From CAVYOE01 sp963770155 (GTDB lineage: Bacteria; Actinomycetota; Thermoleophilia; Solirubrobacterales; 70-9): a DNA stretch of 64,000 bases. The first letter of the stretch is position 1, and each line of letters starts with the position of its first letter. The stretch spans positions 186,001 to 250,000 of the forward strand of contig CAVYOE010000001.1 of NCBI GenBank assembly GCA_963770155.1, given 5' to 3'. Under the pieces are notes generated by a model. That model made no database searches, was not told where the DNA came from, and was given only the letters and a program-made list of their open reading frames with translations. Below, piece by piece: positions 8,032 to 18,373 of this stretch. A program made the translations under genes and the position numbers.

Positions 8032-9778
8032 CTACGCGGTCGTTTGACTCGGCGCGCCGATCGATGCAGATGGATCGGGCTCGGCAGCGCCGTCGGGTCC
8101 TCGCACTGCGTCGCGGATGTCGCGAAGGGGCTCGGCGCTGCGGACGTCGGGCACAACGTCGAAGTTGTGTACCGGGGGCGGGGAGAGGGCGAACCATTCG
8201 AGCGTCTCGCCGAACCACGGGTCGTGGCCGGCCCGGGCGCCGCCCTCGACGGCTGAGTACCGCGTTGACGGCGGTGACCACGATCCCGGCGAAGAGGACC
8301 ACGGACCCGATCGTCGAGACGAGGTTGAAGCCGTCGAGCCCCTCGCCCTCGTAGTACTTGTAGATGTCGACCGGCTGGCCCTCGAGGCCCGGCCAGGAAC
8401 ATCGGGATGAAGGTGACGTAGGTGCCGGCCAGGATCAGCAGCAGCGAGATCCGCGCCAGCGTCTCGCCCATGGTGCGGCCGGTCATCTTCGGATACCAGT
8501 AGTGGAGCGCCGCGAAGCCCGCCGAGCACCGCGCCGCCGACGAGGACGAACCCGGTCGCCGCGGTCGCGTCGGTCGTCCCGAGCCAGCTGCCACGAGACC
8601 GGGATCACGCTGTGCACGAGCTCGCCGGCGAGGCCGATCGAGAGCGTCGAGATCGCGGCGAGCGCGAACAGCATCGGCGCCCGCATCCGCAGCGCGCCGC
8701 CGGCCAGGGTCGCGATCCAGTTGAAGAACACCAGCCCGAAGGGGACGATCAGGAGCAGCGCCGCCGCCTGGGCGACGTAGAGCCAGCCGATCGGGATCGC
8801 CGCCGTGAACATGTTCTGCATCCAGGCGAGCAGGCCCGAGTCCCGCGATCGCGGCCATCGCGCCGGCGACCGGGCGCCGCCCGAACGGCGGCTTGCCGGA
8901 GAAGGTCGCGAGGATCTCGGAGATCGCGCCGATCGCCGGCAGACAGCATCAGCAGCCAGGCACCGCGTGAAGAAGATCCAGCTCAGGTGCTGCCAGTAGA
9001 GCGGCGCGCCGCCCTCGCCGGCGTCGAAGAAGACGCCGTAGAAGTGCCGGTCGATCTCGAGCATCGTCATCGCCGCGAGCATCGCCGAGCCGGCGACGAT
9101 CAGGACGTAGGAGGAGATCGCCGCCGGCCCACGAGAACAGCGGCACCCGCCGCCAGGCCATCCCGGGCGCGCGCGATCGGCCCAGCGGTGACGGCGAGGT
9201 TGACCGCGAGCAGCACCATCCCCAGCAGGGCGAGGCCGCAGCCGGCGATCCAGGCGTCGACGCCGTTGTTGGACGAGAAGGCGGTGTCGGAGAGCGGCGG
9301 CCAGGGATTGACGCCGGTGTCCGGCGGCGTGAACATGAAGGTCGCGTAGAGGGTCAGCCCGCCGAGCGCGAACAGCCAGAACGAGAAGTTGGCGAGACGG
9401 GGGAAGGCGAGGCCGCGGGCGCCGATCTGCAGCGGCGACGACGTAGGTGAACAGGCCGAACACGAACGGCAGCGCGAAGAGGAAGACGATCGTGGCGCCG
9501 TTCAGGGACAGCATCCGGTTGAACAGGGTCGGGGTCATGAAGTCGTTCTCGGGGACCGCCAGCTGCAGCCGCATCAGCACGAACTCGACCAGCGCCACGA
9601 CCAGGAAGCGAGCGCGCCGGCGATCAGCATCCGGCCGACGTCCTTGTGGTCGCCGCTCGTCGCCAGCTCGGCCCAGCGCGGGCGGCGCGCGGCGGCATGC
9701 CGTCGGTGACCAGCTCGGGCTGCGGGGCGGCCAGGGCGCCGTTGCCTGCGGGGGGTTCGGTACCGGGGGCGGGCTCAT
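8032..9778 (-). CDS. CoxA-like subunit I lacking all haem and CuB ligands (many frame breaks)
   Basis: Pieced together across about 12 frame breaks (near 9676, 9607, 9437, 9168, 9127, 8965, 8943, 8837, 8588, 8520, 8396 and 8238), nearly all +1. The scaffold of oxidase subunit I is clear: IGARGLAFPRLANFSFWLF, GVFFDAGEGGAPLYWQHLSW, ISEILATFSGKPPFG, FFNWIATLAGG, HYWYPKMTGR and ETLEWFALSPPPVHNF. The ligand positions are replaced: MHG becomes LNG, GHPEVY becomes roughly FTGAWLL, HHMF becomes QNMF, and the HDTYYVVAHFH segment becomes LGTTDATAATG. In the last segment no CAC or CAT occurs in any frame. A redox-dead structural paralogue is the best reading. The start may instead be GTG at 9806. Confidence 0.75.
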
Positions 9779-10752
9779 TCGGCTGTCCCCTCGCCGCCCT
9801 CGTCACCGCTGTCGGTGCCGCTTGCTCGCTACCGCGCCTTCGGTGGCGCCGCCCTCGCCGGCCCCCTCGCCGCCGCTACCTTCGCCGCCGCCTTCCGCGC
9901 CATCGCCGCCCTCGCCCTCGGCGGGCGCAGTCTCGGCGGCGAGCTGCTGCTGGACAGCGGTCTGCGCCGCCTTGATGTCGGCCGCCTGCTGGGCGAGCCA
10001 GGCCTCGTACTCGGGCGGCGCTCACGACGCGGACCCGGGTCCGCATCGTCGCGTAGGAGGTCCCGGAGAACGCGGTGGAGCTGACCCTCGTAGGTGCCCA
10101 CCTCGTCGGCCTTGAACCAGGTGCGGTTGACGCCGCCCGGGATGGCGTCGAACTTGCCGCCGAGCGCCGGCACCCACCAGCGGTGGACGACGTCGGTCGA
10201 GTCGATCTCGACGGCACGGTCGGTGTCGACCGGGACGACGAGCTCGTAGTAGGAGAAGACGTCGGCAAAGCTCTGCCGCTGCTGGATCGCGGCCGCACTC
10301 GCCCGCCGTCGCGTCCTGCCGGCCGGCGCGTCCTCGGGTGGCGCCGGGTACTCGTAGCGCCAGATCCACTGCTGGCCGACGGCCTGGATCTGCAGCGGCT
10401 CGGTGCTCGGCGGGGATGTCGCAGGTTGAGCTGGGCGCGGTCTCCTGGGCGGGCGAGGCCTCGACGTCGCTCGCCTTCTCGGTGTAGACGACGCCGGCGG
10501 CGAACAGATGCCAGGGCGATAGGCCGGAGCACGCCGGCGACCCGTCGCTGGACCTGGCCGCCGCCGCGGATCCGGGCCGGCTCGCGGCCGCGCTCGGCGC
10601 GGAAGCGGACGATGCACCAGATCAGCGCGGCGTTGATCGCGACCGCGAACGCGACGGCAAGGACCGAGCATCACCCAGTAGATCGCGGTGATGTCCTCGG
10701 CGTTCGGCGAGTGAGCGGTCTCTGGGCCCAAGGCGCGGCGAATCTTATTCAT
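9775..10752 (-). CDS. CoxB-like subunit II with a degenerate CuA site (several frame breaks)
   Basis: Starts MNKIRRALGPETAHSP. Frame breaks near 10664, 10525, 10412, 10080, 10016 and 9824 are consistent with single extra bases. Recognisable parts are a membrane hairpin (AVAFAVAINAALIWCIVRF and WHLFAAGVVYTEK), the cupredoxin strand AVGQQWIWRYEYP and DVVHRWWVPALGGKFDAIPG with the first CuA His. In the following ligand loop the usual C-x3-C-G-x2-H-x2-M reads as TAFSGTSYATM, with Ser and Tyr where the second Cys and the His belong. It lies upstream of the coxA-like gene with an overlapping stop/start. The Asp/Glu/Gly-rich C-terminus is unusual. Confidence 0.72.
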
Positions 10753-10841
10753 CGGCACGCCGATAGCCGCCTGTGGAGCCGTTCGAGCGGGTAGACTGGC
10801 CACGCAGCCAGTTTCAGCCGAGAGAGAGACGAGGAGCAGCG

Positions 10842-12643
10842 ATGGCGAGCGAGGGCACCGCGTCCAAGGCACTGGAGCGGATGGCGGAGGCCGATCCGGA
10901 GCTTGCCGCGAGACTCATCGTCCATTCCCTTCCGGCCGCCGCCGCCGGCCTTCCCGACGGGCTCAGCTACCGGCTCGAGATCGATGGCGTGGGCGCCTGG
11001 CGCGTCGCCGCCAACGGCGGTCCCGCGGAGGTGACCGAGGTCGAGCCGGACGGCGACCTCAACGGCGACGCCTTTGCGATCTCAACCGATGCGCGGACGC
11101 TGGCGCGGGTTGCGGCGGGCAAGAGCCCGCTCGGCGCCCTCTTCGGCGGGCGCTGAAGCTCCGCGGCAAGCGCCGCAAGGCGCTGGCGCTGCGGCGCCTC
11201 TCCCAGGACGCGGGGCCGCGCGACCTGGCCAAGCTCGGTGCCCCGGTCGATCCCGACTTGCTCTACCGCTCGCTCGCATACGCGATCGAGCCGGAGTGGA
11301 CCCGCGGCCACAATTTCAAGGTCGGCTTCGAGATCGTCGGCGCCGGCGGCGAGGGGAACGGCCGCTGGCACGTCGACGTTCGCGACGGCGTCATCACTTC
11401 AGGACCAGGCTTTGGTGACGCTGGTGGCGAAGGTGACCCGGACGGCATCGCGCGCGTCACCCTGGACACCTGGACCGCCTTGCTTCGCGGCGAGATCACG
11501 CCGGCCGCTGCGATGCAGCTCAACCTGACCGAGATCGACGGCGACATCTACGCCGTCACCCTGCTCGGCCGCTGGATCGATCGCGCCGAGGGAGTCGACG
11601 GCCCTGAGCTGGAGCGCGAGCGCAGGCAGCGCGAGATCCAGCGGCGGCGCGTTGACACGTGGGGCTCCTCCTCGAACGGCGCCTCGAGCGAACCGGGTGA
11701 CCCGGCCGCTCCGGCGCGGCAGGCCGGCGGCTTGATGGACTACGAGCAGCTATACGCCCTGTGGGAGAAGCAGAACTGGCGCTCCCACGAGCTCGACTTC
11801 TCGATCGACCGCGAGCAGTGGCTGGCGACGCCATCGGAAGCGCAGAGCCACACGGCCTACAGCCTCGGCGGCTTCTACGTCGGCGAGGAGCGGGTCACAG
11901 CCGACCTGGCGCCCTTCGTGCTCGCCGCACCGAGCGGCGAGGTCGAGGCGTTCCTCGCGACCCAGCTCGTCGACGAGATGCGCCACGCGGTCTTCTTCGA
12001 CCGCTGGATGGCCCAGGTGATGGGGCTCGAGTCGGACGACATGCGCGCCCGCCTGAAGGAGCTAGAGGACAAGATTCTCGGCGACGCGTGGCACTTCGTC
12101 TTCGACGACTCGCTCCGCGACATCGCCAACCGGATCAAGGCCGAGCCCGACAACCTCGAGCTGTTCGTCGAGGGGATCGTCACCTACCACATGGTCACCG
12201 AGGGAGTGCTGGCGATGCCGGGTCAGCGGATCATCATTCAGTACACCGCCGACCACAAGATCTACCCCGGCTTCAACAAGGGATTCCGCCTGGTCGAGCA
12301 GGACGAGCACCGCCACATTGCTTTCGGCGTCCGCTTCCTCAAGGACGTCTGCGAGGAGCGGCCGGAGATGAAGGGCGTGATCCTCCGGCGGCTGGAGGAA
12401 CTCCTGCCCGAGGCGGCGGTGGTCTTCATGCCGCCGGAGGCCGATGACCCCACGGACTTCACCTCCTACGGTCACCATTCATCGCAGGTCTACGGGTTTG
12501 CCTATCAGGCGCTGCAGCGCCGGATGAAGATGATCGGAATCGAGATCCCGGGCCCCGAGCAGCTGATGCCCGGTCCGGTCGACTTCTCCGGCCTCGACGA
12601 GCGGCGTCCACTGGCCGAGCAGATGACGACGGCTCCGGCCTGA
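10842..12643 (+). CDS. Double SCP2 domain fused to R2lox-type di-metal oxidase (one frame break)
   Basis: ATG after GAGGAG. Residues 1-130 form an SCP2-like lipid-binding domain (DARTLARVAAGKSPLGALFGG). A one-base deletion near 11152 then creates a TGA; the other frame continues at once as KLRGKRRKALAL. A second SCP2 unit follows (TWTALLRGEITPAAAMQLN). After a linker comes a ferritin-like R2-type domain starting MDYEQLYALWEKQNW, with metal-ligand motifs VDEMRH, TYHMVTEG and EQDEHRH. Similarity in layout to actinobacterial R2-like ligand-binding oxidases is strong. It is probably one three-domain gene; the substrate is likely lipidic but unknown. Confidence 0.75.
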
Positions 12644-12677
12644 TCGCCGCCGGGTAGACTCACCCCTAGGGATTCGA

Positions 12678-15632
12678 GTGTGGGATGAGCTGAGCCCCGG
12701 AGGGCGGACTACGCGTTTGGCCACGATCGCTCTTGCAGCGGCCGCAGCGTCCTGCTTGATGGTGATCAATGACGTCACGCTTCTGGCTCGGCTCGCCCCG
12801 CAGGCGGGTGGGGCAGGAGAGATCACCTCTCCGGATCGGGCCGGGGACGCGATGCTCTCCGTCCCCCTCGCCTTCGAGCCGAATGCCGGTCGGCTCGACT
12901 CGCGGGTCGACTACGTCGCCCACAGTCCGGGCGCATCGACTTACCTGACCCGCCACGGCGCAACGCTCCAGCTGTCCTCTGGTGAGCGCTCGCACGCGAT
13001 CGAGCTGGCGTTGGCGGGCAGCGTCGGCGGATCCCCGGTCGCGGCCGAGAAGCTTCCCGGCACCGTCAACAGCCTGATCGGCGATCAGCCCTCGCGCTGG
13101 CGCCAGGGGTTGCCCACGTACGGGGCGGTCCGCTACCAGGGCGCATGGCCAGGGATCGACGTCATCTACCGCGGCACCGGCAGCGAGCTTCAGTACGACT
13201 TCGAGCTGGCCGCCGGAGCCGATCCGCGCTCAATCGGGATCCGGGTTCGCGGCGCCGACGGCGTCCGGCTCGCCGGCAACGGCGACCTGCTGATCGAGGC
13301 CGGCGGCGAAACAGTGCGCCAGCGGGCCCCGGTCGCCTACCAGGAGATCGGCGGTCAGCGGCGGCCGGTCGCTTCCGCCTACGGCCTCGAGGGAAACCTC
13401 GTCCGGATCGATCTCGGCGCGTACGACCGGACCGCGCCGCTGGTGATCGATCCGCTCGTGTACTCGACCGTCCTCGGCGGCAGCGCCGACGACGTGATCA
13501 CCGATGTCGCGCTCGGGGCGGATGGGAGCATCTACGTCACCGGCGAAACGGCGTCTACCGACTTCCCGCAGACCCTTGTCCTCGGCGGCGCGGCCGGCGC
13601 CGATGCTTTCGTGACCAAGCTCAGCCCGACCGGTGCCGCGCCCGTCGTCTACTCGACCCTGATCGGTGGCAGCAACGAGCCGCCTGCACCGACGTGTCTG
13701 GGACCTTCCGGAGTGGGCGCCGACGCGGCCCGCTCGATCGCTGTAGACGCCGACGGCAGCGCCTACATCACCGGGGAAACCAGGACCGACGATTTCCCGA
13801 CCTTCGGTAACGGCGCCCTGGGCGTGAACTCGCCCCTATGCGATGGATTCGTGACCAAGCTCAGCCCCACCGGCCAGGGCGGGCCGGCCGGGAGCTACTC
13901 TCGCTATCTGGGTGGGTCGGGGGAGGACGCGGGAATTGCGATCGCGATTGAGAACGGCAGAGCGCTCGTCACCGGGTCGACCAGCTCGGCTGACTTCCCG
14001 ACGAGCGGTGCCGGAGCGCTCGACCAGGCGGTTGACGGCCAGGACGCATTCCTGACAGTGCTGAATCAGGACCCGAGCATCCTGCAGCCGATCGACTACT
14101 CCACCTACCTCGGTGGCGCCGGTGTCGAGACCGGGAAATCGGTTGCGGTCGCGGGGGGCCATGCCGTGGTCGGCGGAGTGACGGACTCGACCGGCACTCA
14201 GTTCCCAACTACGCCCAGCGCCTTCGATCCGACCAATGTTGCCGGCGCGGAGGGATTTATCAGCAGGATCGATCCGAATCCGGACCAGCTCGGGAACGAC
14301 AACGTCTATTCGAGCTATGCGGGAGGAACAGGCACCGACTCGGTGGAGGGTGTCGCGGTGGGCCCCGCCGGCACCGTCTATCTCGCCGGGAGCACCACCT
14401 CCGCCGACTTCCACAGCGATGTGATGCCAATCGGGAACGTCTTCCAGAGCGTTCATGGCGGCGGCGGCAACTCGGACGCGTACCTGCTCACCGTGGACAC
14501 CGCCGGGTCGGGGCTGGAGAGCGTCAAGTACCACACCTACCTGGGCGGACTCAGCAACGAGTTCGGTGAGGATGTCGACACCGACGAAAGCGGCAACGCC
14601 TACCTCTCGGGCCGCGCCAGCGGTGGTGTCGACGGCGGCACCCTCCCGACCACCGAAGGCGCCTATGACCGCACGCTCGGGACCTCCGACCAGGGCGACA
14701 ACCTCGCCGACGCCTTCTTGTCGAAGCTCTCGCCGGTGGCGGCCGGGCCGGCCGGTGGCGACCTTCTCTACTCGAGCTATCTCGGCGGCGACGGATCCGA
14801 AGGAGGAACCGGCGTCAATCCGGGGCCCGCGGTCGCCGTAGGTGCCGACGGGATCGCGACAATTGCCGGCGAGGTCAGTGACGACCACGCCGCACTCTTC
14901 CCGTACCCGACCACGTCTGGCGCCTTAGACCCGACATACAACGGCGGCGACGACGGGTTCGTGGCGCGGCTGAACACGATCCTGGCGGCATCACCGCCCC
15001 CGTCAGGGCTCGAGACCGAGCCGGTCTTCGGCAAGAGCGTCGCCGCCAGGGTGATCTCCGGGCAGGTCTTCTACAGGCCGCCGGGCTCGTCGATCTTCAA
15101 GCAGCTGATCGGTGGGGAGGCGATCCCGCTCGGCTCCGAGCTGGACACCCGCTCCGGCCGGGTCGAGATCACCGGCGCCCTCCCCGACGGGAGCTCGGAT
15201 ACCCCGGCCCAGTTCTTCGACGGCCTGTTCCTCGTCAACCAGGTGACGACTCCCCTGAGAGGGCCTGTCCTGGGAGGTCGATTGGCGGGCAAAGCACTGG
15301 TCAAGTCCTGGGTCGAGATCAAGCTCAAGGGCGCCCTCAACTGCGGGCGCAAGGCCCGCCGTCAGAGGCGGGAGGACCTCCTCGGCTACAGCGCGGGCGC
15401 GAAGGCCCACGCGGCGGCGCGGGCCCGCCGTGTCTGGGGCTCGGGCAGCGGCCGCTACCGGACCCGCGGCCGGGGCGGCACCGCCTCGGTGGTCGGCACG
15501 ACCTGGCTCACCAAGGACACCTGCAAGGGCACCAAGTTCAAGGTGACCGAGGGCAAGGGCGTCCGCGTCAAGGACTTCGGCAAGCGCAAGGGCATCCTGC
15601 TCGAGCCCGGCGAGAGCTACTTGACGAAGTAG
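12678..15632 (+). CDS. Large secreted SBBP-repeat propeller protein with FecR-like C-terminus
   Basis: 984 residues from GTG. A hydrophobic N-terminal segment acts as signal. Residues about 55-265 match the domain that usually precedes SBBP propellers (PLAFEPNAGRLDSRVDYVA, GAWPGIDVIYRGTGSELQYD). Residues 265-770 hold repeated SBBP blades of the form YSTYLGG...D...DVALGADGSIYVTGETASTDFP. The C-terminus has the FecR-like module (SGQVFYRPPGSS, IPLGSELDTRSGRVEIT, VWGSGSGRYRTRG, GTTWLTKDTCKGTKF). It overlaps the cyclase gene at its 3' end by 16 bases, tail to tail. Probably an exported surface protein. Confidence 0.85.
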   Translation: MWDELSPGGRTTRLATIALAAAAASCLMVINDVTLLARLAPQAGGAGEITSPDRAGDAMLSVPLAFEPNAGRLDSRVDYVAHSPGASTYLTRHGATLQLSSGERSHAIELALAGSVGGSPVAAEKLPGTVNSLIGDQPSRWRQGLPTYGAVRYQGAWPGIDVIYRGTGSELQYDFELAAGADPRSIGIRVRGADGVRLAGNGDLLIEAGGETVRQRAPVAYQEIGGQRRPVASAYGLEGNLVRIDLGAYDRTAPLVIDPLVYSTVLGGSADDVITDVALGADGSIYVTGETASTDFPQTLVLGGAAGADAFVTKLSPTGAAPVVYSTLIGGSNEPPAPTCLGPSGVGADAARSIAVDADGSAYITGETRTDDFPTFGNGALGVNSPLCDGFVTKLSPTGQGGPAGSYSRYLGGSGEDAGIAIAIENGRALVTGSTSSADFPTSGAGALDQAVDGQDAFLTVLNQDPSILQPIDYSTYLGGAGVETGKSVAVAGGHAVVGGVTDSTGTQFPTTPSAFDPTNVAGAEGFISRIDPNPDQLGNDNVYSSYAGGTGTDSVEGVAVGPAGTVYLAGSTTSADFHSDVMPIGNVFQSVHGGGGNSDAYLLTVDTAGSGLESVKYHTYLGGLSNEFGEDVDTDESGNAYLSGRASGGVDGGTLPTTEGAYDRTLGTSDQGDNLADAFLSKLSPVAAGPAGGDLLYSSYLGGDGSEGGTGVNPGPAVAVGADGIATIAGEVSDDHAALFPYPTTSGALDPTYNGGDDGFVARLNTILAASPPPSGLETEPVFGKSVAARVISGQVFYRPPGSSIFKQLIGGEAIPLGSELDTRSGRVEITGALPDGSSDTPAQFFDGLFLVNQVTTPLRGPVLGGRLAGKALVKSWVEIKLKGALNCGRKARRQRREDLLGYSAGAKAHAAARARRVWGSGSGRYRTRGRGGTASVVGTTWLTKDTCKGTKFKVTEGKGVRVKDFGKRKGILLEPGESYLTK

Positions 15633-17366
15633 ACCTCGAGCTTCGCCTCGCGGCCGCGGACCTCCATCGAGTCGAAGAACTCGAGCTCGACCCCGGTCTG
15701 CGAGACCATCTTCATGGTTGACTCGGAGAGCAGCAGGGAATGGGGGGTCCCTTTGGTCATCTCCTCGAGCCGCGCGGCCGTGTTGGTGGTGTCCCCGATC
15801 GTCGCGTAGTCGATCCGGTTCTTGGAGCCGAGATTGCCGGCCATCACCGGGCCGCTGTTGAGCCCGATCCCGATCTCGAACTCCGCGTCGGCGGTCTGCT
15901 TCAGCCACTCGTTCACCCGGGGCAACCGCACCTCGAGCATCTCCTGCGCCGCCGCCAGGGCCCGCTCGCCGTGGTTGGGCTGCTCGATCGGGGCCCCGAA
16001 GGTGGCCATGATCCCGTCCCCCATGAAACTGATCAGAGTGCCCTCGTTCTCCATGATCGCGTCGACCATCTCCTCGTGGTAGCGGTTGAGGACCTGGAGG
16101 ACCTGGGCGGGATCGCGACCCTCGGCGAAGGTGGTGAACCCGCGGATGTCGCTGAACATGACGGTGGCATCGACCTCCTTGCCGCCGAGCCGCAGGTCTT
16201 CTCCGGCCCGCTCGAGCGCTTCGTCGACAACGTCCTCGGGGACAAAACGGGCAAAGGTGTCGCGCATCCGCTGGCGCTCGACCGCCGAGAGCGCGTAGTA
16301 CACGGCCAGCGAGCCGACCACCGCGATCACCAGGGCCAGCAGCGGATAGACGACCGGGATGATCCAGTCGGACTCGAAGGAGAGCTGCGCGGCAACGAGG
16401 TAGAGAGCGCCGATCCCGATCGAGGCGGCGATCGCCACCAGGGGCCCGGTGCGCAGGCTGATCGCCGGGGGCACGGCCCCCATCAGCACGATCAGGAGCA
16501 GGTCGATCCCCAGCGGCGTGGACTGGAGCGGGAACCCATCGAGCCCGGTCGCGATCGCGTTCGCTTCGATCTCCGGACCGGACATCAGGTCGTCGCCGGA
16601 GGTGGAGGTGGGGTGGACGTCCTTGAGGGCCGGGTCGGTCGCGCCGACCACGACGACCTTGTCCTTGAAGGTTCCGGGCGGGACCCGGCCGCGCAGGACG
16701 GCGGCATAGGAGGTGACGGGGTAGGTCTCCGGCCCGCCGGCGAAGTCGATCCACGCGGTCTCGCCGCCGAGGTCTTCGCTCGTTAGCTCCTCGCCAGTCG
16801 CTGCTTCGATCGCCGCGATCGGGAAGCTCTCAAGGCCGCCGACCTCGATCGGCACGCGCCTGAACGATGTTGCCCTCGTCAGCCTCGAACTGGGGGTTGC
16901 CGCCGCGTGCCCCGATCTCGCTCAGGAGCGGCTCCCCGCCGAGCGCCCCGCTTTCGCCGCGCTCGTTCGGCTGGCTGTCGGCGAGGACCACCGGCTGGGC
17001 CCGTTCGATCGCCGCAATCAGGGCGTTGTCATTGCGCGGCGTGGTTGGCTGCAGGAACTCGACGTCGACGGCGACGAGCGAGGCGCCGTCGGCCTTGAGC
17101 CGGTCGATCACCCGCGCATGGAGTCGGCGCGGGAACGGGAAGCGGAGCTTCAGCTGCTGCTGGGTGACGTCGTCGATGCCGACGACCGCCACGTCGTCGT
17201 GCGGCTTCTCGTCTCCGCGTATTTCGAACCGGGCATCGACGGTGTCGAGCTCCGCTCCTCCGAGCGCTTCGGTCAGGTAGGCGATCAGGCCGACGCCGAT
17301 CGCCAAGGCCGCGACGGCGGCCAGGAATCCGGCATAAGCCCGATGGGCGCCGCTAGCCCGCGCCAT
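15617..17366 (-). CDS. CHASE2-adenylate/guanylate cyclase (one frame break)
   Basis: Class III nucleotide cyclase with an extracytoplasmic CHASE2 sensor. Order: N-terminal helix (AYAGFLAAVAALAIGVGLIAYL), CHASE2 region (DDVAVVGIDDVTQQQL, VVVVGATDPALKDVHPT), three membrane helices, then the catalytic domain with VMFSDIRGFTTFAE (metal Asp), LISFMGDGIMATFGAP and GIGLNSGPVMAGNLGS followed by IDYATIGDTTNTAARLE. The frame shifts by +1 near 16862 inside CHASE2; both halves are otherwise intact. The start ATG at 17366 overlaps the end of the upstream epimerase gene by 14 bases. It should make cAMP in response to an unknown external signal. Confidence 0.86.
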
Positions 17367-18349
17367 TGGCTGCTCCGGCCGGGTCCTGTTGGCGGAGCCA
17401 TTCGGCACAACGCCGCATGCCCTCCGCCAAGGAAACCTGCGGTTCCCAACCCAGCTCCTCCCGCGCCCGCTCGTTGGAGACGCTGCCGCGGCGGTCGAGC
17501 AACGTGACTCCGTGGCGCCCAAACTCGGGCGGGCGCCTCAATGCACTCGAAACGAGCTCGACCGCACCGGCGATCGAGAAGAGCAGCGCCTTGGGCAGCT
17601 TCCTCGGCGGGCGGGCGCCCGCCGCCTCCGAGAGGCGGTTGAAGTACTGGTCGAAGCTGAGCTCGGTCCCGTCCCAGACCGTGTAGGCGGTCCCGGGCTC
17701 GCCCTTGCCGGCGGCGAGGACGATCGACTCGATCAGGTCGTCGACGTAGACCGGCAGCATGTTGCCGTCGGCGCGTCCGGGCAGCATCATCCTTCCCGAC
17801 CGCATCATCTCGGCGGGCCTGGCCACCCAGGGGACCGACCCGGGGCCGTAGACGTCGCCGGGGCGGATCACGATGGCGCCGCGGCGGCAGGCGATCCGGT
17901 CGGAGGCACTCTTCGTGTCGATGTAGGGGATACCGACAGTTGCGGCGGTGGGCCGATTCGTCCTGGTCGCCATCGTCCTCGTAGCCGTAGACGACGACCG
18001 AGCTCAGGTGGACGACGCGTTCGGAACCGGCTGCTTCGGCGGCGTCGAGCACGTTCCGAGTGCCGCCGACATTGACGCGAATGAAGTCATCCATCTCGCC
18101 CCATTCCCGGACGAACGCGGCGGTATGCACGACCAGCTCGGCGCCCTCGAAAGCACGGTCGAGCGCCGTCCGGTCGGTGACGTCGGCGAGTGCGAAAGCT
18201 GCTCCGGTGTCCGCGATCCGTCCCTCCAGGGCCGGGTCGACATCGAGGCCGACGACCTCGCAGCCCTCCGCGACAAGCCGCCTGCAGGTGGCGGCGCCGA
18301 GGAATCCTCCACCGCCGGTCACCGCAGCCCGTTTCCCCTGTAGCTCCAC
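17353..18349 (-). CDS. NAD-dependent epimerase/dehydratase, extended SDR family (one frame break)
   Basis: N-terminal Rossmann motif AAVTGGGGFLGAATCRRL, then VVHTAAFVREWG and VVHLSSVVVYGYEDD. A +1 break near 17951 separates this from the second half, which contains the active-site YIDTK (YxxxK), VIRPGDVYGPGS and YVDDLIESIVLAAGKG. The order fits 3-beta-hydroxysteroid dehydrogenase or NDP-sugar epimerase-type SDR enzymes of about 330 residues; the substrate cannot be told. It is followed by the cyclase with a short overlap, suggesting co-transcription. Confidence 0.82.
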
Positions 18350-18373
18350 GGGTGAGACTTATACTCGCCCGCC

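Noticed and set aside
7745..10670. GAGC/GCTC sequences next to several frame breaks as a modification-linked error motif
   Set aside because: Several breaks fit, but others (for example near 9437) have no such site, and the tetramer is common at this GC.
7745..10670. Simple pseudogene decay of the cox operon
   Set aside because: Motifs and codon character continue through every break, and the substitutions strike cofactor ligands selectively.
15003..16754. 583-residue frame overlapping the cyclase gene
   Set aside because: Alternate frame of the cyclase with Arg/Gly/Pro bias and no domain.
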